Shown here piece after piece: positions 9,840 through 18,319 of a stretch of 47,957 nt of DNA; position 1 is the first letter of the stretch, and each line of letters starts with the position of its first letter. Origin of the DNA: Promethearchaeota archaeon (GTDB lineage: Archaea > Asgardarchaeota > Lokiarchaeia > Sigynarchaeales > SOKP01); the NCBI GenBank assembly GCA_030605085.1, contig JAUWBH010000018.1, positions 1-47,957 of the forward strand, written 5' to 3'. The position numbers and the translations under genes were made by a program. The notes under the pieces were generated by a model. It did no database searches, was not told the DNA's origin, and saw only the letters and a list, made by a program, of their open reading frames with translations.

Positions 9840-10141
9840 TTCATTATCAACTCTTTTTAATTTTTTTAAGTTAGTTTTTTCATTAATTATATTTTCTTAT
9901 AGTCAAAAAAATCAATAACATTTATACTAAATATTATCAAATAAAATTATTTTTGTAATTATTTCGAAAATACTACTGTAATCAGAAAGTCTTTACGCTA
10001 TAGACGCTTAAATGCTTTAACTCAATATTGACATACTGAGGAGTTCCCTCAATAGTAGAAAAGATTTCTCGTATCGCGAATGGGAGAGTATAACTGAAAG
10101 CCCGTCCAGCGCAGTTCTGGGTGACGCCCTTTCGAAGCAGA
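9840..10141. other. Intergenic region ending in an unusually GC-rich, structured stretch
   Basis: The first ~120 bp is AT-rich and probably holds the ftr promoter. From about 10005 to 10141 the sequence becomes much richer in G+C than its surroundings and contains small complementary arms, for example GAGG (about 10038) with CCTC (about 10050), and GGG/CCC around 10120. It leads directly into a decayed tnpB 3' end. It may be part of the same mobile-element remnant or its guide-RNA scaffold. The open frames on the opposite strand here look like by-products of composition. Confidence 0.4.
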
Positions 10142-10276
10142 AAAGCATTCTCAAATTCCGCAACGGATGACGGGATAGAGGCGTTCGGACTAATGCCACA
10201 AATAATTCGACAAAACATCGTTGATAACATTATTTGAAATAATTTGAATATCGTTTTATTCATTTTGATAGTCTTG
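10142..10276 (+). pseudogene. Decayed tnpB 3' end plus right-end/omegaRNA-like sequence
   Basis: The stretch 10142-10237 encodes KAFSNS, then DGIEAFGLMPQ, then DNII and a TGA stop, matching the last ~30 residues of the intact TnpB at 18370-19578 (KAFPNS...DGIEAFGLMPQ...DNII). Identity continues past the stop: both copies have TATTTGAAAT and, about 20 nt later, TTTATTCATTTTGAT. Upstream of 10142 the match stops abruptly, so the body of tnpB is gone. In IS605/IS1341-type elements the 3' end of tnpB and the right end form the guide RNA (omegaRNA), so this remnant has kept the part that would be transcribed as RNA. It could equally be passive decay. Confidence 0.8.
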
Positions 10277-10384
10277 TTAATTATAGTTTAATAATTTAGA
10301 AAAATATTAAAGATTTTAAATTAAAAAAAATTAAAGAGTTAGTATTAATTTTTATCCTAAAGCATAAAATGAGTCGATATAAAA

Positions 10385-10750
10385 ATGTCTGAAGGAAAAA
10401 TATTAAAAATTGGGATACTTAAGAATGGAACAATTGGAAGCTCTCTTTTATTGGCCTTTCTTATGGATGAAAGAGCCGAATCTACGAGAATCAATGTTTA
10501 CGAAGTTACATCGGGGGCTAAAATGCATCCGCCAGATATGTGCACAGAAACTATGAAAGATTTATTGAAATGGGAACCGGAACTAATCATAATGTCGAGT
10601 CCTAATGCAGCCTTACCGGGACCTAAGGCAGCAAGAGAGATGGTTGGTAATATCCCATCGATCGTAATTTCTGACGCTCCCGCAAAAAAAGCTATCGATG
10701 AGATCAAAGAAAAAGGTATGGGCTATATACTCATCGGGGCGGAAAAATAG
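10385..10750 (+). CDS. mtd: F420-dependent methylene-H4MPT dehydrogenase, N-terminal half
   Basis: Encodes the N-terminal alpha/beta domain of Mtd, which interconverts methenyl- and methylene-tetrahydromethanopterin with F420/F420H2. Family segments are KIGILKNGTIGSSLLLAF, FLMDERAE, SSPNAALPGPKAAREM, and ISDAPAKKAIDEIKEKGMGY. The frame stops at TAG 10748-10750 after residue 121, while a complete Mtd is about 275-285 residues. The missing part continues in the same reading frame from ATG 10778. Between the halves is a 30-nt segment with a second TAG and a hairpin. The break falls at the boundary between the two Mtd domains. The two halves may be separate subunits, or the stops may be bypassed, or the gene may be damaged. 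Confidence 0.85.
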   Translation: MSEGKILKIGILKNGTIGSSLLLAFLMDERAESTRINVYEVTSGAKMHPPDMCTETMKDLLKWEPELIIMSSPNAALPGPKAAREMVGNIPSIVISDAPAKKAIDEIKEKGMGYILIGAEK

Positions 10751-10768
10751 AGGTAGACCCTCTTTTTC
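10743..10768 (+). other. Hairpin and double amber codons inside mtd
   Basis: AGAGG (10749-10753) pairs with CCTCT (10759-10763) around a 5-nt loop, and the stem extends across a bulged T through AAAA/TTTT (10744-10747 with 10764-10767) and a G-C pair. The stops TAG at 10748 and TAG at 10754 lie in the stem and loop, in frame with both mtd halves. The arm CCTCTTTTT also resembles a terminator. No GGAGG or GGTGA is placed to serve ATG 10778 directly; GAGGT (10750-10754) lies 23 nt upstream inside the stem. Confidence 0.6.
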
Positions 10769-10777
10769 GTCAATTCG

Positions 10778-11254
10778 ATGATTGGAGCCAGAAGACCTTT
10801 CTTGGATCCTACTGAAATGAGCGTATTTAATTCCGATTTGTTAAAAGTGCTTGCTATTACAGGAGCTCTTCAAATTATAGCAGACGAATTGAATAAAGTA
10901 ATAATGGACATGCTAGAAGGTAAAACGCTTACACTACCTCAAATTATGGTTGATTCTACTATTGCGACCGAAGCCGCAGGATTTTCAAATCCATATGCTA
11001 GAGCTAAAGCTATTGCTGCTTTTGAATTAGCTGCTTCTGTTTCTAAAATAACAGGGAAAGCATGTTTCGTACTTAAAGAGAGAGATGAATATATGCCATT
11101 ATTAGCTGCTGCACACGAGATGATGGCAACCGCAGCAAAAATGTGCGACGATGCGAGAGAGATCGAAAAATCTAACGATACAGTTATGAGAAAGCCTCAT
11201 CACGCAAAACAGCATTTCTTAACTAAAATAAAACTATACGATAAAGAACAGTAA
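10778..11254 (+). CDS. mtd: F420-dependent methylene-H4MPT dehydrogenase, C-terminal half
   Basis: Begins MIGARRPFLDPTEMSVFNSD, which corresponds to the family's mid-protein segment (MLGARREFLDP in Methanopyrus), and ends with HEMMATAAKMCDDAREIEKSNDTVMRKPH, the conserved C-terminal helix region. The 158 residues cover the whole helical second domain. The frame is identical to that of the N-terminal half, with exactly ten codons between AAA 10745 and ATG 10778 (two of them TAG). If those 30 nt are omitted the two halves join as in known Mtd proteins. No further frameshift or stop is present and the residues look well conserved, which argues against long-standing decay. Confidence 0.85.
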   Translation: MIGARRPFLDPTEMSVFNSDLLKVLAITGALQIIADELNKVIMDMLEGKTLTLPQIMVDSTIATEAAGFSNPYARAKAIAAFELAASVSKITGKACFVLKERDEYMPLLAAAHEMMATAAKMCDDAREIEKSNDTVMRKPHHAKQHFLTKIKLYDKEQ

Positions 11255-11259
11255 GTTTG

Positions 11260-11268
11260 TTTTTTTTT
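11260..11268 (+). terminator. Poly-T tract after mtd
   Basis: A run of T starting six nucleotides after the mtd stop codon; probable archaeal U-tract terminator. Confidence 0.45.
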
Positions 11269-11347
11269 AAAATTAAAATTTTTAATTTCTTTTTATTACT
11301 TTTTATTTAAAATTACAGATTATATCTTCTTGTTAGAAAAAGAAATA

Positions 11348-12310
11348 TTAGAAATCAGAATTTCTTAAAAGCTTCTTTAGATTTTCATAATCCTCGCCTG
11401 TAAGCGCCTTCATAACACCTGAAAAGACTTCAGGTTTTTTATTCTTGGTTACAGCCATTAAGACAGCATCACCATCAATTTCTTTTACTAGAATATAGCA
11501 AAGGTCCGATTCGTAAATAACAGTTGAGAGCGCTAAGGGGGATATATTTGAAGATGGTACATTTAAAAGTTCCATTGTTTTTTGGTATATCTGGTAAAGG
11601 TTAGAGTCAAGTGTTCCCATTTCAAACTTCAAGAACTCTAAAGGTTTACTCTCGAATTTACCAAATGTTGAAGCGATTAATAGACCATCCGGTAGGTTAA
11701 ACAGTAAGTATTCTGATAAAGTACTTGATTTCAATTTATCTATTAAGTATCTAATTTTTCCCAATCTTTGCAACGATATCGTAGACTTCTGAATCTCGTA
11801 GTCTAAAATCTCAATTAACCTATGCTGAGCACTACCCTCTTTCACCGAAACAGGAGTGAAAGCAAGTTTATTACGTAATTCTTCGCTTAAGTCATCAGAT
11901 AACAATTTGAAAATGTCATCTTCTCTTGAGTCTGGCAAATCAATTTTGTTTAATAGCACATATACTTTGCCAATATGAGGTGAAAATTCAAAAATATATT
12001 CTAAGAATTTATCCAAAATTTCCCTTACTCTCTGGGTTACCACGGTACTATCGACCATAAATATTGCAGTTGTTACTTCCGAGAATATTAGTTCACGCTG
12101 GGATTCGGAGAAATATCTCTCCATATACCTTTCTTGGCCTCCAGCGTCCCACACATTCAACTCCATTATTCCTCTAAAGATAAAGTTCTCGCGAGACACA
12201 CCCTTAGTCGGTTTTAAATTTGCTACCTTCATAAAGTTGTATCCTAAGCATGTGGTCCGCATAAGGCTCGTTTTTCCCGCGTTTTGGGGGCCAAATAGTA
12301 ATATCTTCAT
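11348..12310 (-). CDS. Rag/Gtr-like small GTPase with C-terminal roadblock-like domain
   Basis: A 320-residue protein. The GTPase domain has G1 GPQNAGKT (7-14), switch threonine T35, G3 WDAGGQE (54-60), G4 NKID (121-124) and a G5-like SVK (155-157). The WDAGGQE and the layout match Gtr1/RagA rather than Ras. The part after about residue 195 (LLFNLPDGLLIASTFGKFES, then a segment ending YILVKEIDGDAVLMAVTKN) has the alternating strands and helices of a roadblock/longin-type domain, as in eukaryotic Rag proteins, whose C-terminal domain is of this fold. Asgard archaea are known for many such GTPases. No lipidation motif is present. Function is probably membrane or nutrient-linked signalling, but that is inference. 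Confidence 0.85.
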   Translation of the reverse strand: MKILLFGPQNAGKTSLMRTTCLGYNFMKVANLKPTKGVSRENFIFRGIMELNVWDAGGQERYMERYFSESQRELIFSEVTTAIFMVDSTVVTQRVREILDKFLEYIFEFSPHIGKVYVLLNKIDLPDSREDDIFKLLSDDLSEELRNKLAFTPVSVKEGSAQHRLIEILDYEIQKSTISLQRLGKIRYLIDKLKSSTLSEYLLFNLPDGLLIASTFGKFESKPLEFLKFEMGTLDSNLYQIYQKTMELLNVPSSNISPLALSTVIYESDLCYILVKEIDGDAVLMAVTKNKKPEVFSGVMKALTGEDYENLKKLLRNSDF

Positions 12311-12702
12311 TTGTAGTAACTTTAATTTATTTTAATTGTGATTGAACATTAATTGTGATTTTACATTATAAATTTTATACCATAATTTTTATTTAATTCT
12401 TTGTAAATATATAAGCAATATTTTAGTTAAATAAATTATTGAAATTGATTAAATAAGCAGATATCATAGATTATATTACTTATACTTATAATTTAAATAA
12501 ATAGTATCTATATTTTTTAACAAAATACTTTAATTATTGTCGATTTTTAATTTTTAAAATTTAGATTACTCCTAAACGATATTAGCATTTATCTAATTTT
12601 AAAACAAATTTACTTTAAATAGTGATTGCTATTAAATTAAATATAATTTTGAATTAACTTAAATAAAGTATTTTAAAACATAAAAAATGGATTTGAGTAT
12701 AA
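12311..12702. other. AT-rich divergent promoter region
   Basis: About 390 bp between the divergent GTPase and apt genes. Very AT-rich, no credible ORF. It must contain the promoters of both genes; apart from the repeat listed separately I see no defined motif. Confidence 0.6.
12332..12360. promoter_or_regulatory. Direct repeat upstream of the Rag-like GTPase
   Basis: TTAATTGTGATT occurs at 12332-12343 and again at 12349-12360, a 17-bp period, 22-50 nt upstream of the GTPase start codon. Spacing and location would suit a regulator binding site or a duplicated promoter element. Confidence 0.35.
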
Positions 12703-13230
12703 ATGAATTTAGAAGATTTTATTCGAAATGTACCTGATTGGCCAAAACCAGGCATACAATTTAAAGATATTACGACTCTCTATAAAATTCATGCTCCGTT
12801 TAAAGAATCCTGCGATAAAATTATCAAGCATTACAAGAAAAAAGGAATAGATAAAGTTGCCGCAATTGAAGCGAGGGGTTTTGTGTTTGGGGGTGTTTTG
12901 GCATATCAATTAGGTGCTGGTTTTGTATTAATGAGAAAGCCAGGGAAATTGCCGGCTGAAACATTGTCGGAAACATATGAGCTTGAGTATGGCACAGATT
13001 CAATTGAGATGCATGTAGATGCTATAGAAAAGGGAGAAAGAGTACTAGTCTTTGATGATTTACTCGCAATTGGAGGGACTGCTAAAGCTGCATGTAATTT
13101 AGTTAAGAATGCAGGTGGAATAGTTGTAGGAATTGCATTTGTAATTGAACTTACTGGGAGTTTACATGGAAGAGATAAATTAAAAGGTTATGATATTCTC
13201 TCTTTAATAGAGATTCCGGTTGAAGAATAA
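12703..13230 (+). CDS. apt: Adenine phosphoribosyltransferase
   Basis: Makes AMP from adenine and PRPP (EC 2.4.2.7). The 175-residue protein has the family N-terminus (VPDWPKPGIQFKDITTLYK), EARGFVFGGVLAYQLGAGF, and the PRPP-binding loop VLVFDDLLAIGGTAKAA near residue 110. Length is typical. The downstream gene, 56 bp away on the same strand, is a methylthioadenosine phosphorylase, whose product adenine is the substrate here, so the two form a salvage pair. Confidence 0.93.
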   Translation: MNLEDFIRNVPDWPKPGIQFKDITTLYKIHAPFKESCDKIIKHYKKKGIDKVAAIEARGFVFGGVLAYQLGAGFVLMRKPGKLPAETLSETYELEYGTDSIEMHVDAIEKGERVLVFDDLLAIGGTAKAACNLVKNAGGIVVGIAFVIELTGSLHGRDKLKGYDILSLIEIPVEE

Positions 13231-13286
13231 TTATTGATTGAACTACTTTAAATATTATAATTCAAAAATTCTAAATGGTGAATATT

Positions 13287-14036
13287 ATGGTTAAAATTGG
13301 AATAATTGGCGGTTCGGGATTAGATAATCCGGACATTTTAAAGGGTGGAAAAGATATAGAAGTTGATACGCCATATGGAAAACCCACTTCTCCTTTAAAA
13401 ACAGGGAAAATTAATGATGTTGATGTAGTTCTCATAGCAAGACATGGAAGAGAACATACTATCCCTCCAACGCAGGTAAATTATAGGGCTAACATACAAG
13501 CATTAAAAGATCAAGGCTGTACTCATATCTTAGCTACAACAGCTTGCGGGAGCTTGAGAGAAGAAATTGGAAGAGGTGATTTCGTCATTCTTGACCAATT
13601 TATAGATTTTACCAGACTTAGGAAAGTATCTTTTTTTGAAGAATTTTCTCCTGGAGATATGAAGCACACTCCGATGGCATATCCCTATTCAGAAGAGTTA
13701 AGAAATATCCTTATTGAAACCTCAAAGGAACTTAATCTTAAATATCATGAAAAAGGAACGGTGGTTACTATTGAAGGTCCAAGGTTTTCCACAAGAGCAG
13801 AATCAGAAATGTTTAGGATATGGGGGGCTGATGTGATAAATATGAGCATTGCTTCCGAGACTATTTTGGCAAACGAAGCTAGTATTCCATACGCTGCCGT
13901 TGCTATGTCTACAGATTACGACTGTTGGAAAGATGATGAGGCTCCCGTTACTTGGAAGGAGATATTAGAAGTATTTAGTAATAATGTTAACAAAGTTATT
14001 ACTTTATTAACTAATGTCATACCAAAAATAAAATAA
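13287..14036 (+). CDS. mtnP: S-methyl-5'-thioadenosine phosphorylase
   Basis: Splits methylthioadenosine with phosphate into adenine and methylthioribose-1-phosphate. Start chosen at ATG 13287 because GGTGA (13278-13282) precedes it at the right distance and the protein then begins MVKIGIIGGSGLD, as usual for the family; an in-frame ATG at 13275 is possible. Conserved elements: ARHGREHTIPPTQVNYRAN (phosphate/nucleoside binding), TTACGSLREEIGRGDFVI, IEGPRFSTRAES, and INMSIASE. The last motif has Ser where many MTAPs have Thr. About 249 residues, normal for the family. Follows apt and is likely co-transcribed. Confidence 0.92.
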   Translation: MVKIGIIGGSGLDNPDILKGGKDIEVDTPYGKPTSPLKTGKINDVDVVLIARHGREHTIPPTQVNYRANIQALKDQGCTHILATTACGSLREEIGRGDFVILDQFIDFTRLRKVSFFEEFSPGDMKHTPMAYPYSEELRNILIETSKELNLKYHEKGTVVTIEGPRFSTRAESEMFRIWGADVINMSIASETILANEASIPYAAVAMSTDYDCWKDDEAPVTWKEILEVFSNNVNKVITLLTNVIPKIK

Positions 14037-14056
14037 TTTCATTTCTTAATAGCTTC

Positions 14057-14065
14057 TTTTTTTTT
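14057..14065 (+). terminator. Poly-T tract after mtnP
   Basis: A run of nine T about 20 nt after the mtnP stop; probable end of the apt-mtnP transcript. Confidence 0.45.
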
Positions 14066-14180
14066 AATCTCAAAAACCTTAAAATTTGAAAATTACTATA
14101 TCTTTTGAATTTGATAAAATTGATATCTTTTAGTTGTTTTTAAAATATAATAATTATTTTAATAGAGAAGCTTTTAATTA

Positions 14181-15500
14181 ATGGTAGAAATTTCATTTTT
14201 AGGGGGTTGCAGGGAGGTAGGTCGCTCAGGAATCTTAATTGAAGCAAATGATGGGGAGAAATGTATATTAGATTATGGAGTGAGATTTAGGACGGAAGAG
14301 AGATTACCTTATAAAGCAAATTTCGATAAACTTAAAGCCATAGCATTAACTCATTGCCACATTGATCATTCTGGAGCGTTACCATTTCTTTATAAGAGCA
14401 AATCATCAACACCACTTTTTACAAATCAAGTATCGCTAGATATAATAAAAATCCTCATTAAAGATATGATCAGAATATCAAATTACTTGTATCCATTTGG
14501 GTTTAGAGAACTAGAAAAAGTAGTGCAAAATTCGTTTTTCCTTAAAAACCAATTCCGTCAAAAGATTAGCGACAATTTCTACATTACATTTATAGATGCT
14601 GGACATGTTCCTGGAAGTGTTTCTATTCTTATTGAAGTAGATAAAAAAAAAATTTTATATACAGGAGATATAAATACTCAGAACACTAACTTAGTTAATC
14701 CTACGGATTCTCTGAATCCCGTTATTCCTGATTTGGATGTTTTAATTACTGAATCGACTTATACCCTGAGGAATCATCCAATAAGAGAAGAGCTTGAGAA
14801 AAATTTTGTTGAAAATATTACAAACATCATAGAAAACGGTGGTAGAGTTCTTATTCCCGCTTTTGGAGTTGCTCGCTCTCAAGAAGCATTAATGATTTTA
14901 CATAAATACCATTTTGATGGTAAGATTTTTATAGACGGTTTAGCGAGAAGAATATGTAATATATATTTAAGATATCCTGAATACTTAAAGAATTTTGACG
15001 CTTATAGAAAAGCCTTGAATAAGGTCCAATTTATTTCAAGAAGAAAAGGGAGAAATACCGCGAAAAATTCCAACGGAGTAATTATTGCGCCCTCCGGTAT
15101 GTTAAAAGGAGGCGCCGCTATGGAGTTTATAAAATCTTTTTTATATGATCCCGACTCAGCCATTTACCTAATAGGATATCAAGTTGAGGGAAGTCCAGGA
15201 AGAACCCTTTTGGATAATGGAATTATTGAATTTAAAGAAAATAGTAGCTACGATAAGCGCGTTATAAATGATTTTAGAATTAAAGCTAAATGTGATTACG
15301 ATTATTTTGATTTTTCTTCACACGCTGATGGAGAACATATTCGCCAATACATAGAAAATTTAAAATTTAACGACGATTCCGGATACATTTTTTGCGTTCA
15401 TGGGGACGAAGAGGCAACTACTACTTTAGCTAGCGAATTAGCTAGAAAATCTCATCATCTTTCTGTTGCTCCAGAAATAGGAGAAGTATACAAAATTTAG
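14181..15500 (+). CDS. Beta-CASP metallo-beta-lactamase ribonuclease (aCPSF2-like)
   Basis: A 439-residue predicted RNA-processing nuclease. The metallo-beta-lactamase core shows motif 1 (LDYGVRF), motif 2 THCHIDHSGALP near residue 57, motif 3 around DAGHVPGS, and motif 4 in LYTGDINTQNT. The beta-CASP part has ILIPAFGVARSQEALMILH, the S-rich APSGMLKGGAAMEF, SSHADGEHIRQYIE and the C-terminal VHGDEEAT. It lacks the N-terminal KH domains of aCPSF1, so it fits the shorter aCPSF2/RNase J-related group. It converges with the RecJ-like gene, with only seven nucleotides between stop codons. Confidence 0.88.
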   Translation: MVEISFLGGCREVGRSGILIEANDGEKCILDYGVRFRTEERLPYKANFDKLKAIALTHCHIDHSGALPFLYKSKSSTPLFTNQVSLDIIKILIKDMIRISNYLYPFGFRELEKVVQNSFFLKNQFRQKISDNFYITFIDAGHVPGSVSILIEVDKKKILYTGDINTQNTNLVNPTDSLNPVIPDLDVLITESTYTLRNHPIREELEKNFVENITNIIENGGRVLIPAFGVARSQEALMILHKYHFDGKIFIDGLARRICNIYLRYPEYLKNFDAYRKALNKVQFISRRKGRNTAKNSNGVIIAPSGMLKGGAAMEFIKSFLYDPDSAIYLIGYQVEGSPGRTLLDNGIIEFKENSSYDKRVINDFRIKAKCDYDYFDFSSHADGEHIRQYIENLKFNDDSGYIFCVHGDEEATTTLASELARKSHHLSVAPEIGEVYKI

Positions 15501-15507
15501 ATTTAGC

Positions 15508-17052
15508 TTAAAAAAAGTTTTTAGCTAATTGATTTTCAGCGTTAATTTGTTTCTTTACTATTTTATTGCAGTTTTCCAAAAATAGATCAATTTTTCCAAT
15601 GGGAACTTTAGTCCCCGCAGCGGGAGGGTGTCCACCACCTAAAGTATCTAAGTTAGAAAGTTTTAATGCTTCTCTAATTACCTCTGAAAGGTTAACTCCT
15701 AAATTTACAACTTGTTTTTGAGCCCTTCCTGAGATTTTATAAACTTCTTCGTCAAGTCTTTTAGCAATACCGAAGACTGGCTTCATTTTATCAATTATAT
15801 TACTCCTATCAAATATCAACATTGTCGAGATTGTTCCAATTATGTTCTCAGGGATTTTATCTTCTCCAAAAAAGTATTGAATATGTTCTTTTTGCTGGAT
15901 TTTATTATTCTCTTTAATCCACGATAATGATTTGAAAAGGGAAGTTCGATATTTCAATATAATATCTTGAATTTGTTGATAAGCATTTTTTCTATCTCCC
16001 ATAGCGAGGGCAATTCCTAATGAAGCGTTATCTGTTCTTCCACAAGCGTTTAAAATTTTTGAAAATTCATTTAAATCGTAAAGATCTTTAAACATTTTTT
16101 CATTTTTTAATAAGTATCGATTTCCAATTAAATTTTTTATAATTTCATTAGGCTCAATATCGAGTTTAAGCGTCGCATATTCTATTATAGCACTAGATAT
16201 TTTTCGCTTTTCTTCTTTGTTTAATTCATTTAAAGTCTTTATAGTTCCTTCAGAATTTTCAATCAAAATACCTATTGATTGTAAAAATTTCAAGGTTTTA
16301 TTTACATTATTCGTTAATCCTGGTAAATTAAAATTAGACGAATAGGCAATTGCTTCATTTAATGGTTTTATGGAAGAAAAATTCAAATCGTCAATTACCT
16401 CAATATTTCCACTTTTTTTAGAATCTTCTAAAATTAGGGAATTTAGACCCATAAAGGACTTATTGGGTCCTTGATTTTGGATATCACCTATTGCTCCAAC
16501 GATTGCGATGGATGAAAGATCGATATTTTTTATGTTTAAACATTTTGCGAAATAATAACATAAACCTGCACCTGACACTTCAATACTCCCATCAATTCCA
16601 TAAAAATAGGGATTTATGTGCCAAGGACTGGTTTTTTGATGAATATCCTTTATCAATTCAAGCTCATCTTTATTAGAAATATTTTGGGGGATATGATGGT
16701 CAAAAATAACGAAAGGTAACGAAGAATTGTTTATTAATAAACTTTTTTGAAGTTCTAAATATTGTCCACTTCCGAAATCAGAAAATATTAAGAAATTACC
16801 ATATTCTTTAACCCTCTTTACGATTTTTACGATTTCTTCCTTCTCCAATTGTCTTAAAACCGTTATTTGAAAGGGGACCTCTGCCCTATACAATGCCTTT
16901 CCAAGGATTGCCCCAGATGCGATACCATCTGCGTCTATATGGGTATATATGTGTACCGTTGATTCTGTATTCTCAAAATTTCTTAAAAAATACTCCTTAG
17001 TTTTATTTAAATCGTTATTTAATTGATCTAACTTACCATTTATGTCTTTCAT
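15508..17052 (-). CDS. DHH-family phosphoesterase, RecJ-like nuclease
   Basis: 514 residues with the DHH architecture: motif I HIYTHIDADGIASGAILGKAL near residue 35, FSDFGSG near 92, the DHH signature FDHHIPQN near 116, and a C-terminal DHHA1 domain ending GGGHPPAAGTKVP near 478. These are the ligands and substrate loop of archaeal RecJ-like enzymes (including the GAN nuclease associated with the GINS replication complex). Probable role: single-strand DNA or RNA exonuclease in replication or repair. The exact subtype cannot be set from sequence alone. Confidence 0.85.
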   Translation of the reverse strand: MKDINGKLDQLNNDLNKTKEYFLRNFENTESTVHIYTHIDADGIASGAILGKALYRAEVPFQITVLRQLEKEEIVKIVKRVKEYGNFLIFSDFGSGQYLELQKSLLINNSSLPFVIFDHHIPQNISNKDELELIKDIHQKTSPWHINPYFYGIDGSIEVSGAGLCYYFAKCLNIKNIDLSSIAIVGAIGDIQNQGPNKSFMGLNSLILEDSKKSGNIEVIDDLNFSSIKPLNEAIAYSSNFNLPGLTNNVNKTLKFLQSIGILIENSEGTIKTLNELNKEEKRKISSAIIEYATLKLDIEPNEIIKNLIGNRYLLKNEKMFKDLYDLNEFSKILNACGRTDNASLGIALAMGDRKNAYQQIQDIILKYRTSLFKSLSWIKENNKIQQKEHIQYFFGEDKIPENIIGTISTMLIFDRSNIIDKMKPVFGIAKRLDEEVYKISGRAQKQVVNLGVNLSEVIREALKLSNLDTLGGGHPPAAGTKVPIGKIDLFLENCNKIVKKQINAENQLAKNFF

Positions 17053-17295
17053 TTTTTAATAATTTTTAAAATCAAATAATTTCTCTATTAACAATATATA
17101 TATAAATTTGTTTAATAATCCCCAAATTAATTTTAATTCTCATCAACTTTTTTTTAAAAATTAGATTATATTTAATATATCTCAAATTAATTTTAGAATT
17201 CTATTTAAAAGTAAGCTTTGATTATTTACAAATTTAATATATTTAATAATCATTATAACTAAGAAATTATAAAAACAAATTTTTTGGTGAAAAAA

Positions 17296-18282
17296 TTGAA
17301 AATTAACGAACTTGCCTTGGAACTCGTGAAACAATTAATAGATAATAAGGAGAGTTATGGTGTTGAAGTTATTGAATTAAGTAGCGGTCCTACCATTATA
17401 GATTGTACAAACGCATCAAAGATCGGTGGAAAAATTGTAGCTGAGATTTGTATGGGTGGTTTAGGTTCTGTAGAGCTTGCCTCTTATGATTTAGATGGAC
17501 ATGCCCTCGATGCCGTTAATGTAAAAACTTCAGAGCCAATAATTTCTTGTATGGCTTCTCAATTAGCCGGTTGGAGCGTAAAATTAAAAAAAGAAGTGGA
17601 AAAGGACGGCAAAATGAAAAAAAAAGTACTTTTTCAGTCGTTAGGATCGGGACCTGCTCGAGCAAAAGCTAAAGTTGAAAAATTATTCGAAGAGATTAAT
17701 TACACTGACGATTCTGATTGTGCTGTTATTTTTTTTGAAACAAGAAAAATGCCGAACGAAGAAGTTATGGCAATAGTAACTGAAAAGTGTAAAGTGGAAC
17801 CAAGCAAAACGTACGCAGTATGCGCTCCCACTGCATGCTTGACGGGGTCTATTCAAGTTTCCGCTAGAATAGTTGAAACAGGGATACATAAATTGCACGA
17901 ATTACATTTTCCATTAGAAGTTATTCAAGATGGTACTGGAACTGCGCCAATAGCTCCAATAGCGAAAGATGATTTCGCAGCAATGGGGCTCACTAATGAC
18001 TCTATCATTGCAGCAGGAACGACAAATTACACTATGAATATTGAAGAAGAAAATGAAGCAGAATTGTTTGAACTTATTAAAGCTGCTCCCGCTAATCAGT
18101 CATCTAGTTATGGAGAACCTTTCAATAAAATATTCAAAGAAGCGAATTACGACTTTTATAAAATAGACCCAGGTTTATTTGCTCCAGCTATTTATACGGT
18201 TAATAATGTAAAAACAGGGAAAACTATTACAGTAGGAGAAAAAAATCACGATTTATTAAAACAATCTTATAAAATAAGTTAA
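17296..18282 (+). CDS. mch: Methenyltetrahydromethanopterin cyclohydrolase
   Basis: Interconverts formyl- and methenyl-tetrahydromethanopterin (EC 3.5.4.27), the step between Ftr and Mtd. The start is taken as TTG 17296, because GGTGA (17286-17290) then acts as Shine-Dalgarno; TTG 17284 and GTG 17287 are in frame alternatives. Family segments are VEVIELSSGPTIIDCTNASK, EICMGGLGSVELASYDLDG, SQLAGWSVKLKK, LGSGPARAKAKVE, VCAPTACLTGSIQVSARIVE and IQDGTGTAPIAPIAKDDFAA. About 328 residues, normal for Mch. A Lys-rich loop (KKEVEKDGKMKKK) is inserted before GSGPARA. Confidence 0.95.
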   Translation: MKINELALELVKQLIDNKESYGVEVIELSSGPTIIDCTNASKIGGKIVAEICMGGLGSVELASYDLDGHALDAVNVKTSEPIISCMASQLAGWSVKLKKEVEKDGKMKKKVLFQSLGSGPARAKAKVEKLFEEINYTDDSDCAVIFFETRKMPNEEVMAIVTEKCKVEPSKTYAVCAPTACLTGSIQVSARIVETGIHKLHELHFPLEVIQDGTGTAPIAPIAKDDFAAMGLTNDSIIAAGTTNYTMNIEEENEAELFELIKAAPANQSSSYGEPFNKIFKEANYDFYKIDPGLFAPAIYTVNNVKTGKTITVGEKNHDLLKQSYKIS

Positions 18283-18301
18283 ATAAAATCAATCTTTATA
18301 A

Positions 18302-18318
18302 TTTTTTTTCCTTTTTTT
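18302..18318 (+). terminator. Poly-T tract after mch
   Basis: Two T runs separated by CC about 20 nt after the mch stop; probable U-tract terminator. It lies at the edge of the adjoining tnpB element. Confidence 0.4.
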
Positions 18319-18319
18319 G

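Noticed and set aside
9982..10263. Minus-strand ORFs across the GC-rich stretch
   Set aside because: They lie antisense to the tnpB 3' remnant, which has clear homology; the open frames result from its composition.
10745..10780. Bulge-helix-bulge archaeal intron in mtd
   Set aside because: The visible hairpin pairs exon-side A residues with intron T residues and lacks the two 3-nt bulges separated by a 4-bp helix needed by the splicing endonuclease.
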